The notes under the pieces: model-generated | What the model saw: the letters and a program-made list of their open reading frames with translations, nothing else | Told to the model about the DNA's origin: nothing | Database searches by the model: none | Shown here: positions 47,163 to 59,800 of the stretch, in pieces | How positions within the stretch are numbered: the stretch's first letter is position 1 | Layout: every line of letters begins with the position of its first letter | Assembly (NCBI GenBank): GCA_907165065.1 | Contig: OU015538.1 | Coordinates: 20,971,165 to 21,035,164 of the forward strand | DNA from: Caprimulgus europaeus | Lineage: Eukaryota; Chordata; Aves; Caprimulgiformes; Caprimulgidae | DNA length: 64,000 nt | Reading direction: 5' to 3' | Program-made: the position numbers and the translations under genes

Positions 47163-50100
47163 AGCTTTCCCTTGACACACAAAAGGGTTTGGTTTTTTTA
47201 TTTTCCTTTTCATTTGCCGGCTGCCCTAAGCTGGGGAAGCGGTGCTGAGGCGGAGGGGAGCGGGGTGGCGGCAGGACGTGTGCCGCTTGGCCCTCGCCGG
47301 AGCCAGGCAGCTGGAAAACCTTCCCAAAGGAGCCGGGGGCCTTCCTGGGGTCCCTCCCCATTCAGGGCAGCTTCCCCCCTCGCCTCGGATATGCCAAGCC
47401 TTGTTTAGGGCCACTTTTATCACACAGGGACACGGCCCCAGCCCTCGGCTCAGCCATGAAAAAGGCTTTTGAAAGCCAACGTCACCTCTCCCCGTCCCCT
47501 CCACCGAGCCCCTCCGCGCCAGCCCCACGCTTTCCTTAAAAGCATCTTTTTCTCCCGGGGCTGATGCCTCTTCCTGAGCCTTTTCATAAAGAAAAAGGAG
47601 ATGTGGCAGCTCCTGCCTGCAGCTCCCCGCTGCAGACAGGGGCTTGGGGTGGGATGTGGAGCTCCAGCAGGACATGGGGCTCCAGCAGGACATGGGCACT
47701 GTCCCTAGGACAGGGCTCTGAGAGGGCAGGGAAGCTGGGAATTTGGGAATTGGGTGTTTTGCTCCATGGCCGACTTTGGGTTCAGGTCAGCCCTGTGTTT
47801 TCTTCTGTCCTTGGTCTCCTGTGACTGCCTTTGGTGTCTGGGTGGGAGTCTCGTGTCCCCGGTGTCCTGTCCCCTCCCTGCCAAAGCATCGTACAGATGG
47901 AGGGCAACATGTGGTGGTGGCTCTCCTGGGCTGTTTGTCCTGCTGTGCTGCATGGGAGGTAGGAAGGTGAGGTCCAACAGGAATGAATTCTTGTTTTTTG
48001 CCCCAAAAGAAAGTCCTTTTGGGGTTCCTCAGCCAAGCACCGTACATGGGGAGGCTGCTGGAAAGGCTGATGGGGACCCCGGGGTAGGTTGTATGCTGAG
48101 GGATGTGAGTGCTGCTGCTGTTCCCTGGGCCAGCAGTGAGGTTTGGATCGTTCACAGCATCTTCATCGAGGCAGAAGGTGCTTCTGGCTCATTAGCAGAC
48201 ATGTCGTTACTCCTCCCTTCGTCCCTGCCGAGCTGGTAGAGAAGCTGATTGCTTGTGAGTGGCTGAAACGGGAGGGAAGGATGTGTCTGAGTGTTTAAAA
48301 ATAATCCATCGTGTTGCTTTTGGGGCTGGCAGGAGCAAAAGGCTATAGGAAAGGTGAAAACTGAAGATTGTTTTGTGTGGGTGCTGTTTTAGAGGTGGGG
48401 GTCCTGCTTCGTGGTGGTAGGTCATCTGCCCCGGGTCTGAGAGCCTGACCATACCAGCCTTTCTCCTCAGCCTCGGTTTTTACCAGTTTCTGATGATTTT
48501 CTTTGCTTCCTTGGCTGTCCATGTCCCTCTCAAGTAGCCTTCCCCCCTCCCTGGTGTCTGTGCTCCCGGGGTGCTCGTGGGCAGCTCCAGCCCCCCCCGG
48601 CTTAGCCAGCCGTGCAGGTTCAGCTCTCTCCACCTCCCCTCCTAATTCACTCCAGCTCTTAATTGCATTTGCTGCTGCTCTTTGAACTTGCTCCAGTTTT
48701 ACTATCTCTGGTAATGAGGTGCCTAGATAGTGAAGCATTAATCCCGGTGTCCTGGCAGCGGGCTGGCGTGAGGAGGAGCTCTGGATGTGGCCCCGTGGTG
48801 CTCTGCCACTGCCGGTTCCGCCGTACTCTGGTGAGGAGGTGCCTTGGATGACATGTTCTTCAGCCTAGGGCTTGCTCCATCCTTGGACATGGTGCTGGTG
48901 GGTCCCTGCAGGCCTTTCTGGTGTTGGATGGGATGTGGGAGAGTGAAGACCCCCAGGCAAAGCCTGGCTCAGCCGTTGGCTGCTCTCCAGGCAGCTGAGT
49001 GCAGATGATGTGGTGGGCAGTGCCTTGGCCAGCCAGCACCGTGGTGTTTAACCAGGTTGGGGTCTCTTCCTCATCCCTCTGCCAGGCCCTGAGCACAGCT
49101 GCAATGTCCCACCTCTCCTGTGAGCCAGTCCTCCTGGGCGAGGGGTGGTTAAGGCAAGGAGACCTTGTTTGATGAAACACTGAAGGAAAAGCGAGGCCCC
49201 GGTGGATGCTTGCCCCATAAATCTAATACGTTTGCTGTTTATTGTTCGTCTTTAAGCCTTCAATCCATTTTTGATGTAATAATGTTCGTAATCCAATCTA
49301 ATGCTTTTTGGCAGCAGGATTCAGCGGGACCAGATATATTACCCTGAGTGTTTCTTTAAACCCCTTGTCTTGCATTTCTGTTTTTAGATGCAATTAGACT
49401 TAACCTGGCAAGACTCATTTGTTGTAAACCATCGCTGTCTCTGCAACGTGGGCTTCGTCCCTGGGCCTTTCTGCATCAGCGCTTTTTCTCTAGCTTGTTC
49501 TTCAGCCTGGAGAAGGGGGTCACCTGGATATTTCCAACTGCCAGAATTGTCCTTCCTTCTGGGTTTTTTTTGGGGGACACACACGTTGCCATACTTGCTC
49601 CTCCAGCTTCCCAAATAGCTGCCGTTGGTTTGGGAAGCCTTTAACCCATGCCAGCATGTGTGAGAGCGTCTGTGGAACCGCGTGAGCTCCTTCCTGCAGC
49701 CCTAGTATGTAATGATTTCCTCCCTGGTTCCTTCTGTGTCGTGCTGGCTGCCATCTCGGATGGGTGCTGTGCCGGCGGGGGCCGGGTGCATCCCCCCCGG
49801 GGCGGTTTGTCAGCCTGCCAGCTCTTTGCTGGCTTTCTTGGCTGATTACATTTGAATGTGGCCGCTTTCATATGCTCCTCATCTTCCGTCCCACAACTCG
49901 TTTGGTGGAGATGAGTTGAAAGCAAAAGTGCTGTTTGATGCCGTGATGAGAGGTATGAACTTGTGCTGATAAAAACCCCAATTAACCGGCTTCCTCATTC
50001 TTCACCCAAATGGGCCCATGCTCTGCGGATGCGCCGCCGCCTCCTCGTCCCACCAGCTTGCGACATCCCTGCAGCCACACGGAAAGCCTGGGCGAAGCAA

Positions 50101-51611
50101 AGCCATCCTGGTGGCATCACCATCTGGTTTTGGGGACTGACTTGCTTTCCCCATCCCCTTGGGAGCTGGTGGCCGAGGGTGGATGAGACCCTCTCCCCAC
50201 GGGAGATGCTGCGTGGGAGCCGACGGGCTTACGCTGGAGACAAGCGGGTCTCTAACGGTGTCCCACTCCCAACTTCAAAGCCTGGGCTCTGGACATGTCA
50301 AACCCAAATAATGGCCCTTAGACAACACGCGGTTCCTTGTCTTGGAGGCTTGTCTGAAGACCGTGACCACAGTAAATGCGATTTTGTTGAGCCCTGTCCC
50401 TTAAGCCTCTGCCTCTTTTCTCTTCTCCTCCTCCCTCCTGACCTTTTCGGCTCAGCGCTGTCCCCGGACAGCCCCTGGCAGCTGATCTCATAGCTCAGCC
50501 TTTCACGGCCCTAATAGGGATGAAAAGCCCCATCAGAAAGGGCCAGTGTCCCACACCCAGCCAGGAGGTAAATACCCAGCGCTTTGATCTGCTCCTGGGC
50601 TGGGGAGGGGGGCCCTGCCTCCAACAAAGACCCTGGCCAGGGGTGCTGGTGCCCGCTTAACTCTCTGTCTGCTGGGCAGCCCAGCCCTGCCCACACCCGA
50701 TCTTGCAGGGCCAGGGGCTCTCCCTGCCATGGGGACCTGGTACCAGGTTGTGTCTGCCCAAGAAGTCAGGCTCCAAGGATGCTTTTCTCCAGGAGAAATG
50801 GTTTCCAAGAGCTTCTTTTTAAGACTGCCGTGACCTATTAATAGAAAATAAACCATGTTTAACTCCTCAGTGCTCCTGAAAACCGAAGTGACTTGCAGAG
50901 GTGGCGTGCAGCCCCGGCAGTGGCAGCAAGGAGGTGACATCCAGCTGGCACCTGATCCTGCTCTGGCCCCTACACGCTGCTGGGGAGTGTGACCTGCCTC
51001 TGTCCCACAGAGGTGCTCTGTCTGCAGGTGTGGTGGAGAGCCAACACTAGAGCAGTCCCCTTGGTTTTGTGGGGCTCACCATGGCCATGCCTCTGCCCTC
51101 ATCCTCTTCCTCCCATTCCAGCCCCTGTTCCCCTCAGCAGATCTGCAGCAGTGGGCACTGGGACACCAGGGAATCTCCTGGAGCTCCAGGTACACGGACC
51201 ATGATGGACCCTGCTCTTCACCTCCAAGGGCTTCCTCCGTAACCCTGGAAGAGATTAAAACTTGACTCCATTTAGACTAAACTTGCAGAAAGAGACTTGA
51301 AAGGCAGAAGAAACCTTCAACTTGACAAAGGCTTGGAAAAAATCCCAGCATACAGGAGCAGCTGGGAGGGGTGTGCACCGGGTAACTGCGAGCAGCTACA
51401 TCCTTCACATATTCTTTTAAGTCACCACTTCTTCATCAAAACCCTCTCCATGGGTTTTTCCCCTGGGATCCCCGTTTCACTCCACTGCTCCTGGACCTAC
51501 AGTGCTTTCTTCCTGCCAAGGTGCTGGGAAGAGGCTTCCACGCACCACTGCAGCTCTGACCTGCTGTGTTGGACCTTCAGCTGCAAGATGGGACCCTGGG
51601 CAATCGTCTGG

Positions 51612-51705
51612 GGTGTGTGTGTGACGGTGGGTGCTGGAGTGTGTGACGGTGGGTGCTGGACTGGGTGACAGTGGGTGCTGGACTGGGTGACGGTGGGTGC
51701 TGGCT
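51612..51705 (+). repeat. ~20-bp minisatellite, about four copies
   Basis: Units around GTGACGGTGGGTGCTGGACT, with one GTGACAGTGG variant. Confidence 0.85.
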
Positions 51706-53899
51706 GTTGGACCCCAAGAGCACACTGAGGGCTCCAAAAAGCACCGCAGCCCTTGGGCAGTGAGATGTGCGGGAAGGTTTGGTGCTAATGAGTTACAATT
51801 CTCAACCCTTTTCCATCTCTTTAATTTCTAATCATCTGTGTTTTGAACGCTTCCCGGCCTGGGGAGGCTGTGTGGGGTGCGTGTGGCACGTTGAAGGCTT
51901 GCCTTTCTGGGGGGAGTTGGTTTTCCTCGCCATTTGAAGTGCCTTTGCCCTAGGAATGATGATTTTTCTGCTGCTGCTGTGTAATGACTGCGCTCTTTGA
52001 TCCCGCCTGGCAGCACGGAGCGGGTGTTAACACAGCTAATGGAGAGCTGGCCGCGGTGGGACGGTGGGGAGCAGCGGGGTGGGCTGCTCACCCCTCTGCC
52101 ATGGGGGTCAGCCCTAACGTGGGGGGCAGAGAGACCCCTTCCTTCATCCTTCACCCTGCAAGAGGGCAACTCCTTGTCTGGATAGTCGGGGTTATTTCAC
52201 TTATGTTGGAAATTCAGATCTATAGCTTGGAGTGTTGCTGGAGACCATTAGGTCCATGTGTTGGTGTCCTCATGGAGCAGAGAGCTGAGGCCACCTCCCT
52301 GGGGTCCTGCTGGGACCCGAGGGTGATGTGTTGACTCTGCAGAGGGTGGATTCTGGCTGGGACAGGGTGGGTGCTGCTGTGCTCGCTCCCTGGGGACCCA
52401 TGGGTGCTGCTGTGTGGAGATGTCGGTGAGTTCCTGCACCAGCTGATGTGGGATGGAGCTGTGAGCCGAGGGTGGTGCTGCTCCGGGCCAGGCTCCGGTC
52501 CCAGCTGTGGGATTATTTCTTTCCAGCTCTGGGCCAGGAGCTGCACTGATGTAAGCTTCCCCGCTGCCAGCGGGTTCCTGGTGCTTATGCCAAGTTCACC
52601 TGTAATTGCAGCGGGGTTTCCTCCCGGCCGTCCCACAGCACACCCTGAGCTCCTGTCCCTCCCTGCTGTCCTGCTCCTCCTCGGCTCCCCAGGCTCTCCC
52701 AGGCGGATTGAGCTTCCAGAAGATTTACTCATGAATCTCTGCTTCCTGATAACTTTGATTTTTCTCTGAGCCACCTCCAGTCCAGCCCCCAGGCAGTGAT
52801 GGCACAGCCTGAGTTCAGCAGGCAGCGCTGGCTCCGTGTCCCCGTGTCCCTCCCTGCAGCATCTTCTCTGTCAGCATTGGTCTCACTGGGGTGGCACTGT
52901 CCCCCATGAGTCCTTCTCCATCCCCTTCCCAACAGGTTTCTCAGTCCAAGTGCAGATGTTTTGCTACTGAACTGACGAGATTTACACCGTGTTAGAACGC
53001 AATAAGCACTTTCCTCCCTCTCCTGCTCCCAGCGGGACCCACAAATGACTCTGGCAGAGCATCGGGTGGAGAATTCCATGGCACTGTTTCCTGACCTATA
53101 ACCAGCTGCTTGGGGCTGCCACAGGGACTCTGCAAACCACCTTTCTCTTCCACCAACACTCTTTTTTTAGGAAGGGGGTGGGTAGACCTGAAGACAAAGG
53201 CTTTATTTAGTGTCCCAGTCCCCTGCAGCCGTGCCTGGGGTGGGGATGTTGGGCGCTGGCACAGCTTGGCTACGCAGCATCTCGGCAGCGTTGGTGCAAA
53301 AGGGCTTGTGAGTGGTGGTCTTGCAACCAAGAAGTGCTTTCTGGCCCTAATGAGGTAACCTGTGATACAGCTGTGACTCTTTAATTATGATGCTAATTGG
53401 GGTTGGTTATAATTTTTCTATCAGAAAGCTGTTTTAATGGGAAATTAGCTTTTCATTTAAGCATTACTTGTCTTAAAGTGTCTTTTTTCTGTGCAATATT
53501 TCAGTGTTTGCCTCTTGTCCTCCCTTTGCCCCTAGACCATCCCAAGCTGGTGCTTAGGTCTGGCAGCGGTGCCCTGGCACATGAGGATGAGTGTGGGTGC
53601 GTGATGTCCCCCCTTCTTACCCCCTTAACCCCTTAAGGTGCTGCTGGACCTGCACTTTGCAAATGTAGCTGCTGCTCTTTTTGAGGGATGAGGCTTATTT
53701 AACATTTTGATTTATCCTTGAGGGCTGCTGACCCTGGCCAGGAGGAGATGAATTCCATCCCAGCCTGACCCAGTGCAGTTGTTTTCATTCCTATTTCCAG
53801 AGGTATATTTGAACCTGGTGACTTTCACATTAGGATGTCTGTTGGAGCAAGAAGCGTGGGCTGGGATGTCTGGGTTCCCCAGGGTGTGTGGCGAGTGGG

Positions 53900-53967
53900 C
53901 TGTCCTCTGCAGTCACCCTGGCTGTCCTCTGCAGTCACCCTGGCTGTCCTCTGCAGTCACCTGGCTG
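53900..53967 (+). repeat. 22-bp tandem repeat, three copies
   Basis: CTGTCCTCTGCAGTCACCCT plus GG is repeated; the third copy has one C fewer. Confidence 0.88.
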
Positions 53968-54064
53968 TCCCCTGCTTGCCGTGTGCATGGAGAGGATGGA
54001 GCTGAAGCCCTGGGTTCCTCCTCTGTGCCCTGGCCCAGCCGGCAGGAGCAGATCAGAGCAGCAA

Positions 54065-54268
54065 TCAGAATCCCAGCGTGGTGGGGTGGGAAGGGAGCTC
54101 TGGAGACCATCCAGTCCAACCCCTGTCCTGCCAAAGCAGGGTCACCCAGAGCAGGTTGCACAGGGCTGCATCCAGGTGGGTTTGGGATCTCTCCAGAGAT
54201 GGAGACTCCACAGCCTCTCTGGGCAGCCTGGCCCAGGGCTCTGGCACCCTCACAGGAAAGAAGTTTGA
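54065..54268 (-). mobile_element. CR1 LINE, ~200 bp degenerate 3' fragment
   Basis: The + strand reads TCAGAATCCCAGCGTGGTGG, then GACCATCCAGTCCAACCCC, AAGCAGGGTCACCCAGAGCA and a segment ending ACCCTCACAGGAAAGAAGTTT. The order matches the reverse complement of a CR1 3' end. A long 3'UTR and the HWKRLP/ESPSL-type region of ORF2 can be recognised, the latter as GAGACTCCACAGCCTCTCTG. It looks older than the copies in intron 1. Confidence 0.88.
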
Positions 54269-54689
54269 CAGCAAAAATTTGTAGGGTTTTGCAACAACAC
54301 AAAGTGATTTCTACAGCCAGTTCAGCCTGAATCACCACCATTAGGTCATTTCCTCATGCCTTGCTTGTAGACCCGCCAGCGCTTGGCCATACCTCCTTGC
54401 TCCCTGTTGATGGAAGGGCTCGGTCCGGGATTGCGGCAGAGGGGCTGGCATTTCCCACCCTGGTGCAGGGCATCACATGCTTTCATATATGAAAAAACCC
54501 AAGAAATCCCAGTTTTCTTGAAGAAATCCCAGCACTGGTGCATGGCTGGCGGGTGTTAACATCCCTTGCCCCTCCAGCCACACTCGGGTGCTCCAGAGCT
54601 TCCCGGGACGATGCGGCACTTTGGGGAGCTGAAAGCCCCGGCAAACACCACAGCCATGAACGGGACCTTTGTGTCGGGGGGTGGCGGGG

Positions 54690-54893
54690 TCTGCCCTGTG
54701 CCCCTCCAGCTCCGTGCCCCGCCCTGTGCCCCCCCAGCTCCGTGCCCTGCCCTGTGCCCCCCCAGCTCCGTGCCCTGCCCTGTGCCCCCCCAGCTCCGTG
54801 CTCCGCCCTGTGCCCCCCCAGCTCCGTGCTCCGCCCTGTGCCCCCCCAGCTCCGTGCCCTGCCCTGTGCCCCCCCAGCTCCGTGCCCCGTGCA
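54690..54893 (+). repeat. 28-bp C-rich minisatellite, about seven copies
   Basis: Each unit contains CCCTGTGCCCCCCCAGCTCC followed by GTGCCCTG or GTGCTCCG. The seven-C run recurs every 28 bases, so the minus strand has regularly spaced G-runs able to form G-quadruplexes. Long minus-strand frames (GHGAGGAQGRARSWGGT type) are artefacts. Confidence 0.92.
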
Positions 54894-56264
54894 CCCGCCG
54901 GTGGGTGGGCCGGGCCGGGCCGGTGCGGCTGCGCCCACGGGAGCTGGGCTGGGAGCATGTGGCTCCTGCCGTGCCGGCTGAGCCCGGGGAACCACCCCTG
55001 CTCCCGGCTGTGCCGGGGGTTGGTTGGTGCCGTCAGCAAAACCGGAGCTACGGAGGCAAACTGCGCACCCACGCCTGGCCCCGCACGTGACATCGCGGCT
55101 GTGCTGGAGGAGCAGCGTGGCCATGAACCTGATCACACCATCGCCCAGCACACGCTGCTGTGGGCCCCACCACCGCTCCTCCAGCAGCCTGTGGTGGTCA
55201 GCCCTCGGCTGCCAGGACCCCTGTTTGTCCCCTGCAGAGGCAGAGGGGAGGACATGAGCTCTGCGTCCCTTCGATGGTGTTTCCCTCGCCCCAAGACTTG
55301 CTGTGCTGTGGGCAGAGGAACCTGGAAGTGTTTGCTGGGACATGAGGAGAGTTTGCTATTCCAGGCTTGGAAAGCCCAGCTCTGGCAGTGCTGGGATGGG
55401 CTGTTTTCAGGAAAACATTTGTGTTTTCCCAAGTTCTTTGTGTTTGTGAGACCCTGAGACAGTGAAGTCTGAGGAGCAAAGAGGAGGATGCAGATAATGA
55501 ACAGGGAGGGTGTTGCTTTTGAAACTGAGGTTTGGGACTTTGGAGGCTGGTAGGGCAGGAAGGTCGTGGTGGCTGTCCCCAGCTCTGATGATCTTTCCCA
55601 CCCTGTGGCAGCAGCCATCACCATGCCTGGAGCAGCCTGGACCAGAGCATTTTCCTGCCAGAAGGGTTTTTTTGGGGGGTAACAGGGAATAGGTGACGGG
55701 GGTGGCCAGGCTGGGATTCCCTGCCCATGGTGGTCACCTCCTGGTGCCCACTGGGGAGAAGGAACCCAAGGGTGCACGGGCTGTCTGCATGCTGACCTGC
55801 ATGACGGGCTCTTGCTTGCCCAGTAGAGGTGTGGGAGACAGAGAAATCCCAGTTGGCACTGTGGCATTGGTCCTGGCTGGCTGCTGGGGTGGTGAGAGGG
55901 CAGGGGGCAGCCCCCCTCGGGTTTAGGGGTGCGGGGGGCCAGCTGCTCTGCTCTTCTCTTTCCACAGCAGACTGGGAGGCTGGAGCAGCTCTGGAGCTGC
56001 CATGGGGGTGTGTGAAACCCCAGCCGTCCAGGAATGGGACAGGGCTGGGCTGGCTTGGACCCACGTTTCGGGGGCTGTGGGGCCCCTTCCCGGCGCAGCT
56101 GCCTCTGGGCTGGCTGGCGGGGTGACAGCGAGGGGCTCGGCTCCCCCCGCACAGCCCCTGCCCTGGCTCTGGCAGCCGACCCGGGGAACGTGCCGGGGCT
56201 GATGGAGAGGGCTTGGGGGTGATGTGGGCGGAGGGGACGGCTCCGTTCAGCAGGGCCTGGCAAG

Positions 56265-56310
56265 GAAATAATAATAATAATAGTAATAGTAATAATAATG
56301 GTGATGGCGT
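56265..56310 (+). repeat. AAT/AGT trinucleotide microsatellite
   Basis: ATAATAATAATAATAGTAAT-type run with some interruptions. Confidence 0.85.
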
Positions 56311-56584
56311 GAGTGTCGGCTGCGTGCTGCCGGGCTGTGGGTTTCTGAGGAGCAGAAGGGGCTGCAGCCAAACTGCTCTCTGGGCAGCCCCAGGGTGTTT
56401 GGTGACCTGGAGGTGGCTCTGTGGGTCCCCTGGGGTGCCAGCTCTGGCCAGGATGTGGGGACAAAAGAGGCCAGTGATGGAGCTGGGCACTGGTGCAGCA
56501 CCTCTGCTGATGCTACACCCGTGGTGGTGCAACAGCTCTACCAACGCAACACGCGCACCCCGGTACTGAGGGTGCGTGAAATGA

Positions 56585-56832
56585 CTTTCTTCTCCCAAGG
56601 ACCAAGGGACAGGACAGGAGGAAATGGGCTCCAGTTGTGCCCAGGGCAGCTGAGATTGGATGTGAGGAAGAATTTCTTTGCTGAAAGGGTTCTGAGGCAT
56701 TGGAAGGGGTTGCCCAGGGCAGTGGTGGAGTCCCCATCCCTGGAGGGATTGAAGAGTCGTGTAGACACAGTGCTGAGGGACAGGGGTCAGTGGGGTCTGG
56801 TCAGTGTTGGGTTCATGGTTGGACTTGATTAA
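56585..56832 (+). mobile_element. CR1 LINE in sense orientation, ORF2 C-terminal fragment
   Basis: This is the only copy in the same direction as EFNB1. The + strand frame reads the CR1 ORF2 end: GNGLQLCPGQLRLDVRKNFF, then AERVLRHWKGLPRAVVESPS, ending near VDTVLRD. It is followed by GGTTCATGGTTGGACTTGAT, the start of the usual 3'UTR. The fragment stops at about 56832, before the normal CR1 terminus, so it has lost its 3' tail as well as its 5' part. Confidence 0.9.
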
Positions 56833-59800
56833 ATGGAGTCTGCCTGCAGATCAGTGCAAGGGTCTGCTGACACAGTGTCCGAGCGCCCCAGAGATGTGAG
56901 AGCCACATCTTCAGGGCCACCTGTAGGGTCTTTACCTGTGCCAGGAGGGGCTTTCATCCTGGGGTGGGTGTCCTGCTTGAGCTGTGGCCCCTCAGCAGGG
57001 TTGGTCAGTGCCTTCCCACCACCCCTCTGCTCTGGTGGGATGGGGGTCTGGCTGTTGGGGCACCCCAAAGCAGTTCTGGGGATGCTGCTGCCTCTGCCGA
57101 GAGCTGCATGATGGAAACGGGAATCTTGGAGCGATCTGGGGCGAGGGGGATGGCGGGGCGGGCGTCCAGGCTGCGTCCAAGCAGCGCCTGGCTGGGTCTG
57201 GAGCAGGGCTGTGGTGCACAGATGGAAGAGTAATTAAGAATAATAAAAGGAAAGAGACTTGGATTCGTTACAGTCTCAGCACATTAATTGTGCTTTGGGG
57301 CCCAAATCAGAACGAAGTCCTGCTAGAGGGAATCCAGAAGAGAAACCAAATGTCTCGCTCTGTCCAGAGCTGACCATTTAACAGAGCCTTGCCTTCATCT
57401 GCTGCCAGCTATGACTTCCAGAGTCTCCCATTGCCAAAACCCACGTTCTCCTTTGAAATATTTTTAGGGGAGGAAGAAAAGCTGTGGTGACACTCTGAGT
57501 ACTAGCGATGGGGAGGCAGGGTGTGATGGGCTGGGGACAGCATGTGCCACTGCTTCCTGCTGGAGGTGGCAACACGGGGTTGTTGGGGCTCTGCTCCTTG
57601 CAGAGGTGTCTGTCCCAGCTGCCTGGTGTGTGTCACCGGGCTGGGACACGGCATTTCACTGGTCCCATGCCTGAGGACCAGGGTGAGTTGTGCCAGCAAG
57701 CAGAGATCCTGCTCGTGCTTCCATGCAGGCTGAGCATCTCCTGAGTTGACAAGCAGTGACATGGTTAATGGTCTCCGTGTTGAATCCTCTCCCTCAGCAG
57801 CCTGAGGCTCAATGCTTCATTAAGGCCAAGGCATCTAATAGCTCTGTGAGCTGGGAGCTGCTTTTTCTTTAAAGCCCAATAGAAATCATGTGTCCAGAGG
57901 CTGCTTTTGCTCTCCTGGTCCTACAGCCAAGCTGTGGGTCCCTCCAAAATGGAAGGGGGGCAGGAAAACGCTCCCGTACACTGGGTGTTGCTGGGACTGG
58001 GCTGGATCAGGACTTGCTGATGTGATGGAGCTGCACAATGCAGTGTGTGAAAAGCACAGCCCGTGTTTGAGACCTGCCATGCCCTGCTCCCCACGGTGTC
58101 CCCAGCTCCCTGCCCGTCTTTGTTCATCGTTTTACAGCTCTGCCTCATGCACCACCCTACAGCCACCTCTCCCCAGGCACGGGGCTGCCTCTCGCCTCTC
58201 CCTGCTCTGCCTGGGTGTTGAACCTCCCTCTCCCCTGCCTTACTGTGCGTTTGTTGATGTTGAATTTCACCCTCCGTCGGTGAGGGTGACGCTGCTGTCC
58301 CACGAGCGTGGCACTGAGTGTCACAGAGGCTTTGGGCTCCCGCCCCGCCGCTCGCCGCCTGCCTCCTGGACCACACATCTCTGCTGGAGCGGTGCTGGAT
58401 GGATCCCGTGGCCTTCTGCTGGTAAATCTTCCACTGTGGGAGCAAGGAGCAGAGCAGGAGGATCAGCTCTCCATCTCTGAGCTTCAACACGAAGCACGAC
58501 AGAGGAGCCTGCAGTGCTGCCACCACAGCCCCCTGCCCATGGGGACCCCCCGGCCGCAGCCCCCCACCTGCCTCAGCACCACGTCAGCCTGTCCTACGTG
58601 TTTATATAACACCCACCAGAAGCTGCACTCTCTCTTGTAACCATTTGGATGGGATTTTGACTTTTGGAAGCCCAGGCAGCTGCGTGGAGCATCTTGCTTT
58701 GCTTTGTTTTGGATCTATACAGAGCGTGGCAGCGTGTGTCCTTATTTCAAGAGGCTGCAGCGGAGACGATCACCATGGTTTTTGCAAGCGTTTTACCCTT
58801 TTAGCTGCCCCCTTTTTATGTTCCCTCAAGTAGCTGCTTCATTTTTTTTTCATGCAATTCTCTTTCAGAGCTACTTTCTCCCCTCATCATTACGATGAGC
58901 AGAACAAGAGGCTTCTTGAGCAGTCGTGTGTGTGGCGCGGGAGGAAGGATGCTCAGCTGCGTCCCCTCGCCCGTCCCTGCGGCTCCAGCTGCCATTCCTC
59001 TGTCCTGTTTGGACCTTGAATATTTTTGTCGTGTCCAAGCACAACGTCTCCATGGTTATTTTGGAGGATCTGCTGTTTCCTGTTACAGCTGCATGCCCTA
59101 CCTTTGCAGGGTCCCCTGGTTCCCCACTCTTGAGCCATACTTGCTCTGTAGATTGTTTTGGTATAATTAGGTTATTATTACTTTATAAATAAGACCTTCT
59201 GAGGTCTCACAGAGGCTGGGTTTTTTCAGACTGCTCTGTTTTCCCCACCCCAGCTGTGTTATTGTGTGAATGGGTCTATTTGAGATGGAGCAACCCATGG
59301 CATGGTGCTGGGAAGCTGTTCATGGAACTGCTTCAGGCCTGTGAGCTGGGATATACTGGTTTGTTTCATCCCCAAACCAGTATCTTTGTGCTGGGAGATC
59401 CAGGCTGCTGTGCCTTCTGCTGGAGTTACCTCCTTGAAATGTTTTTATGGGGAGTTTGAGGTCAGGACTCTCCAGTTCATGTTGGGAAGAGCTTGTGCAG
59501 GCTGTCGGGGGGCATTTCTCCCCTTTCCCAGGGTTAGCACCGGGGTTTGTGCTGGCAGTGCTCCTGTAGCCGCCTGCCAGCAAGTCCCAGCTGCGGGGAT
59601 GGACATACAGCTCCATCCAGGGAGCTGCTGGCAGGTGAGACCCCACCACGGGAGAGGCAGTAACTCAGCAAATGGCTGATGACTTTGATTAGTAAAACAT
59701 TTGCTGGTGTTTCACACGCGAGCCGTGACTGCACAGAGGCGTTTGGATGGGGCTGATGGACTTTGAGCCTGCACCCCGCCGTGATCCGGGCTCGCCTTCC

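Noticed and set aside
54483-55343. Minus-strand 286-codon glycine/arginine-rich frame
   Set aside because: Driven by the 28-bp C-rich minisatellite plus GC-rich flanks; no recognisable domain and no support from splice sites.
55133-56700. Minus-strand frames of 443 and 360 codons in intron 2
   Set aside because: These are the longest in the window, but they are proline-, serine- and histidine-rich throughout, overlap each other in different frames and run across a microsatellite (as poly-I or poly-L). No conserved family was recognised, so GC-rich chance is the simplest explanation.
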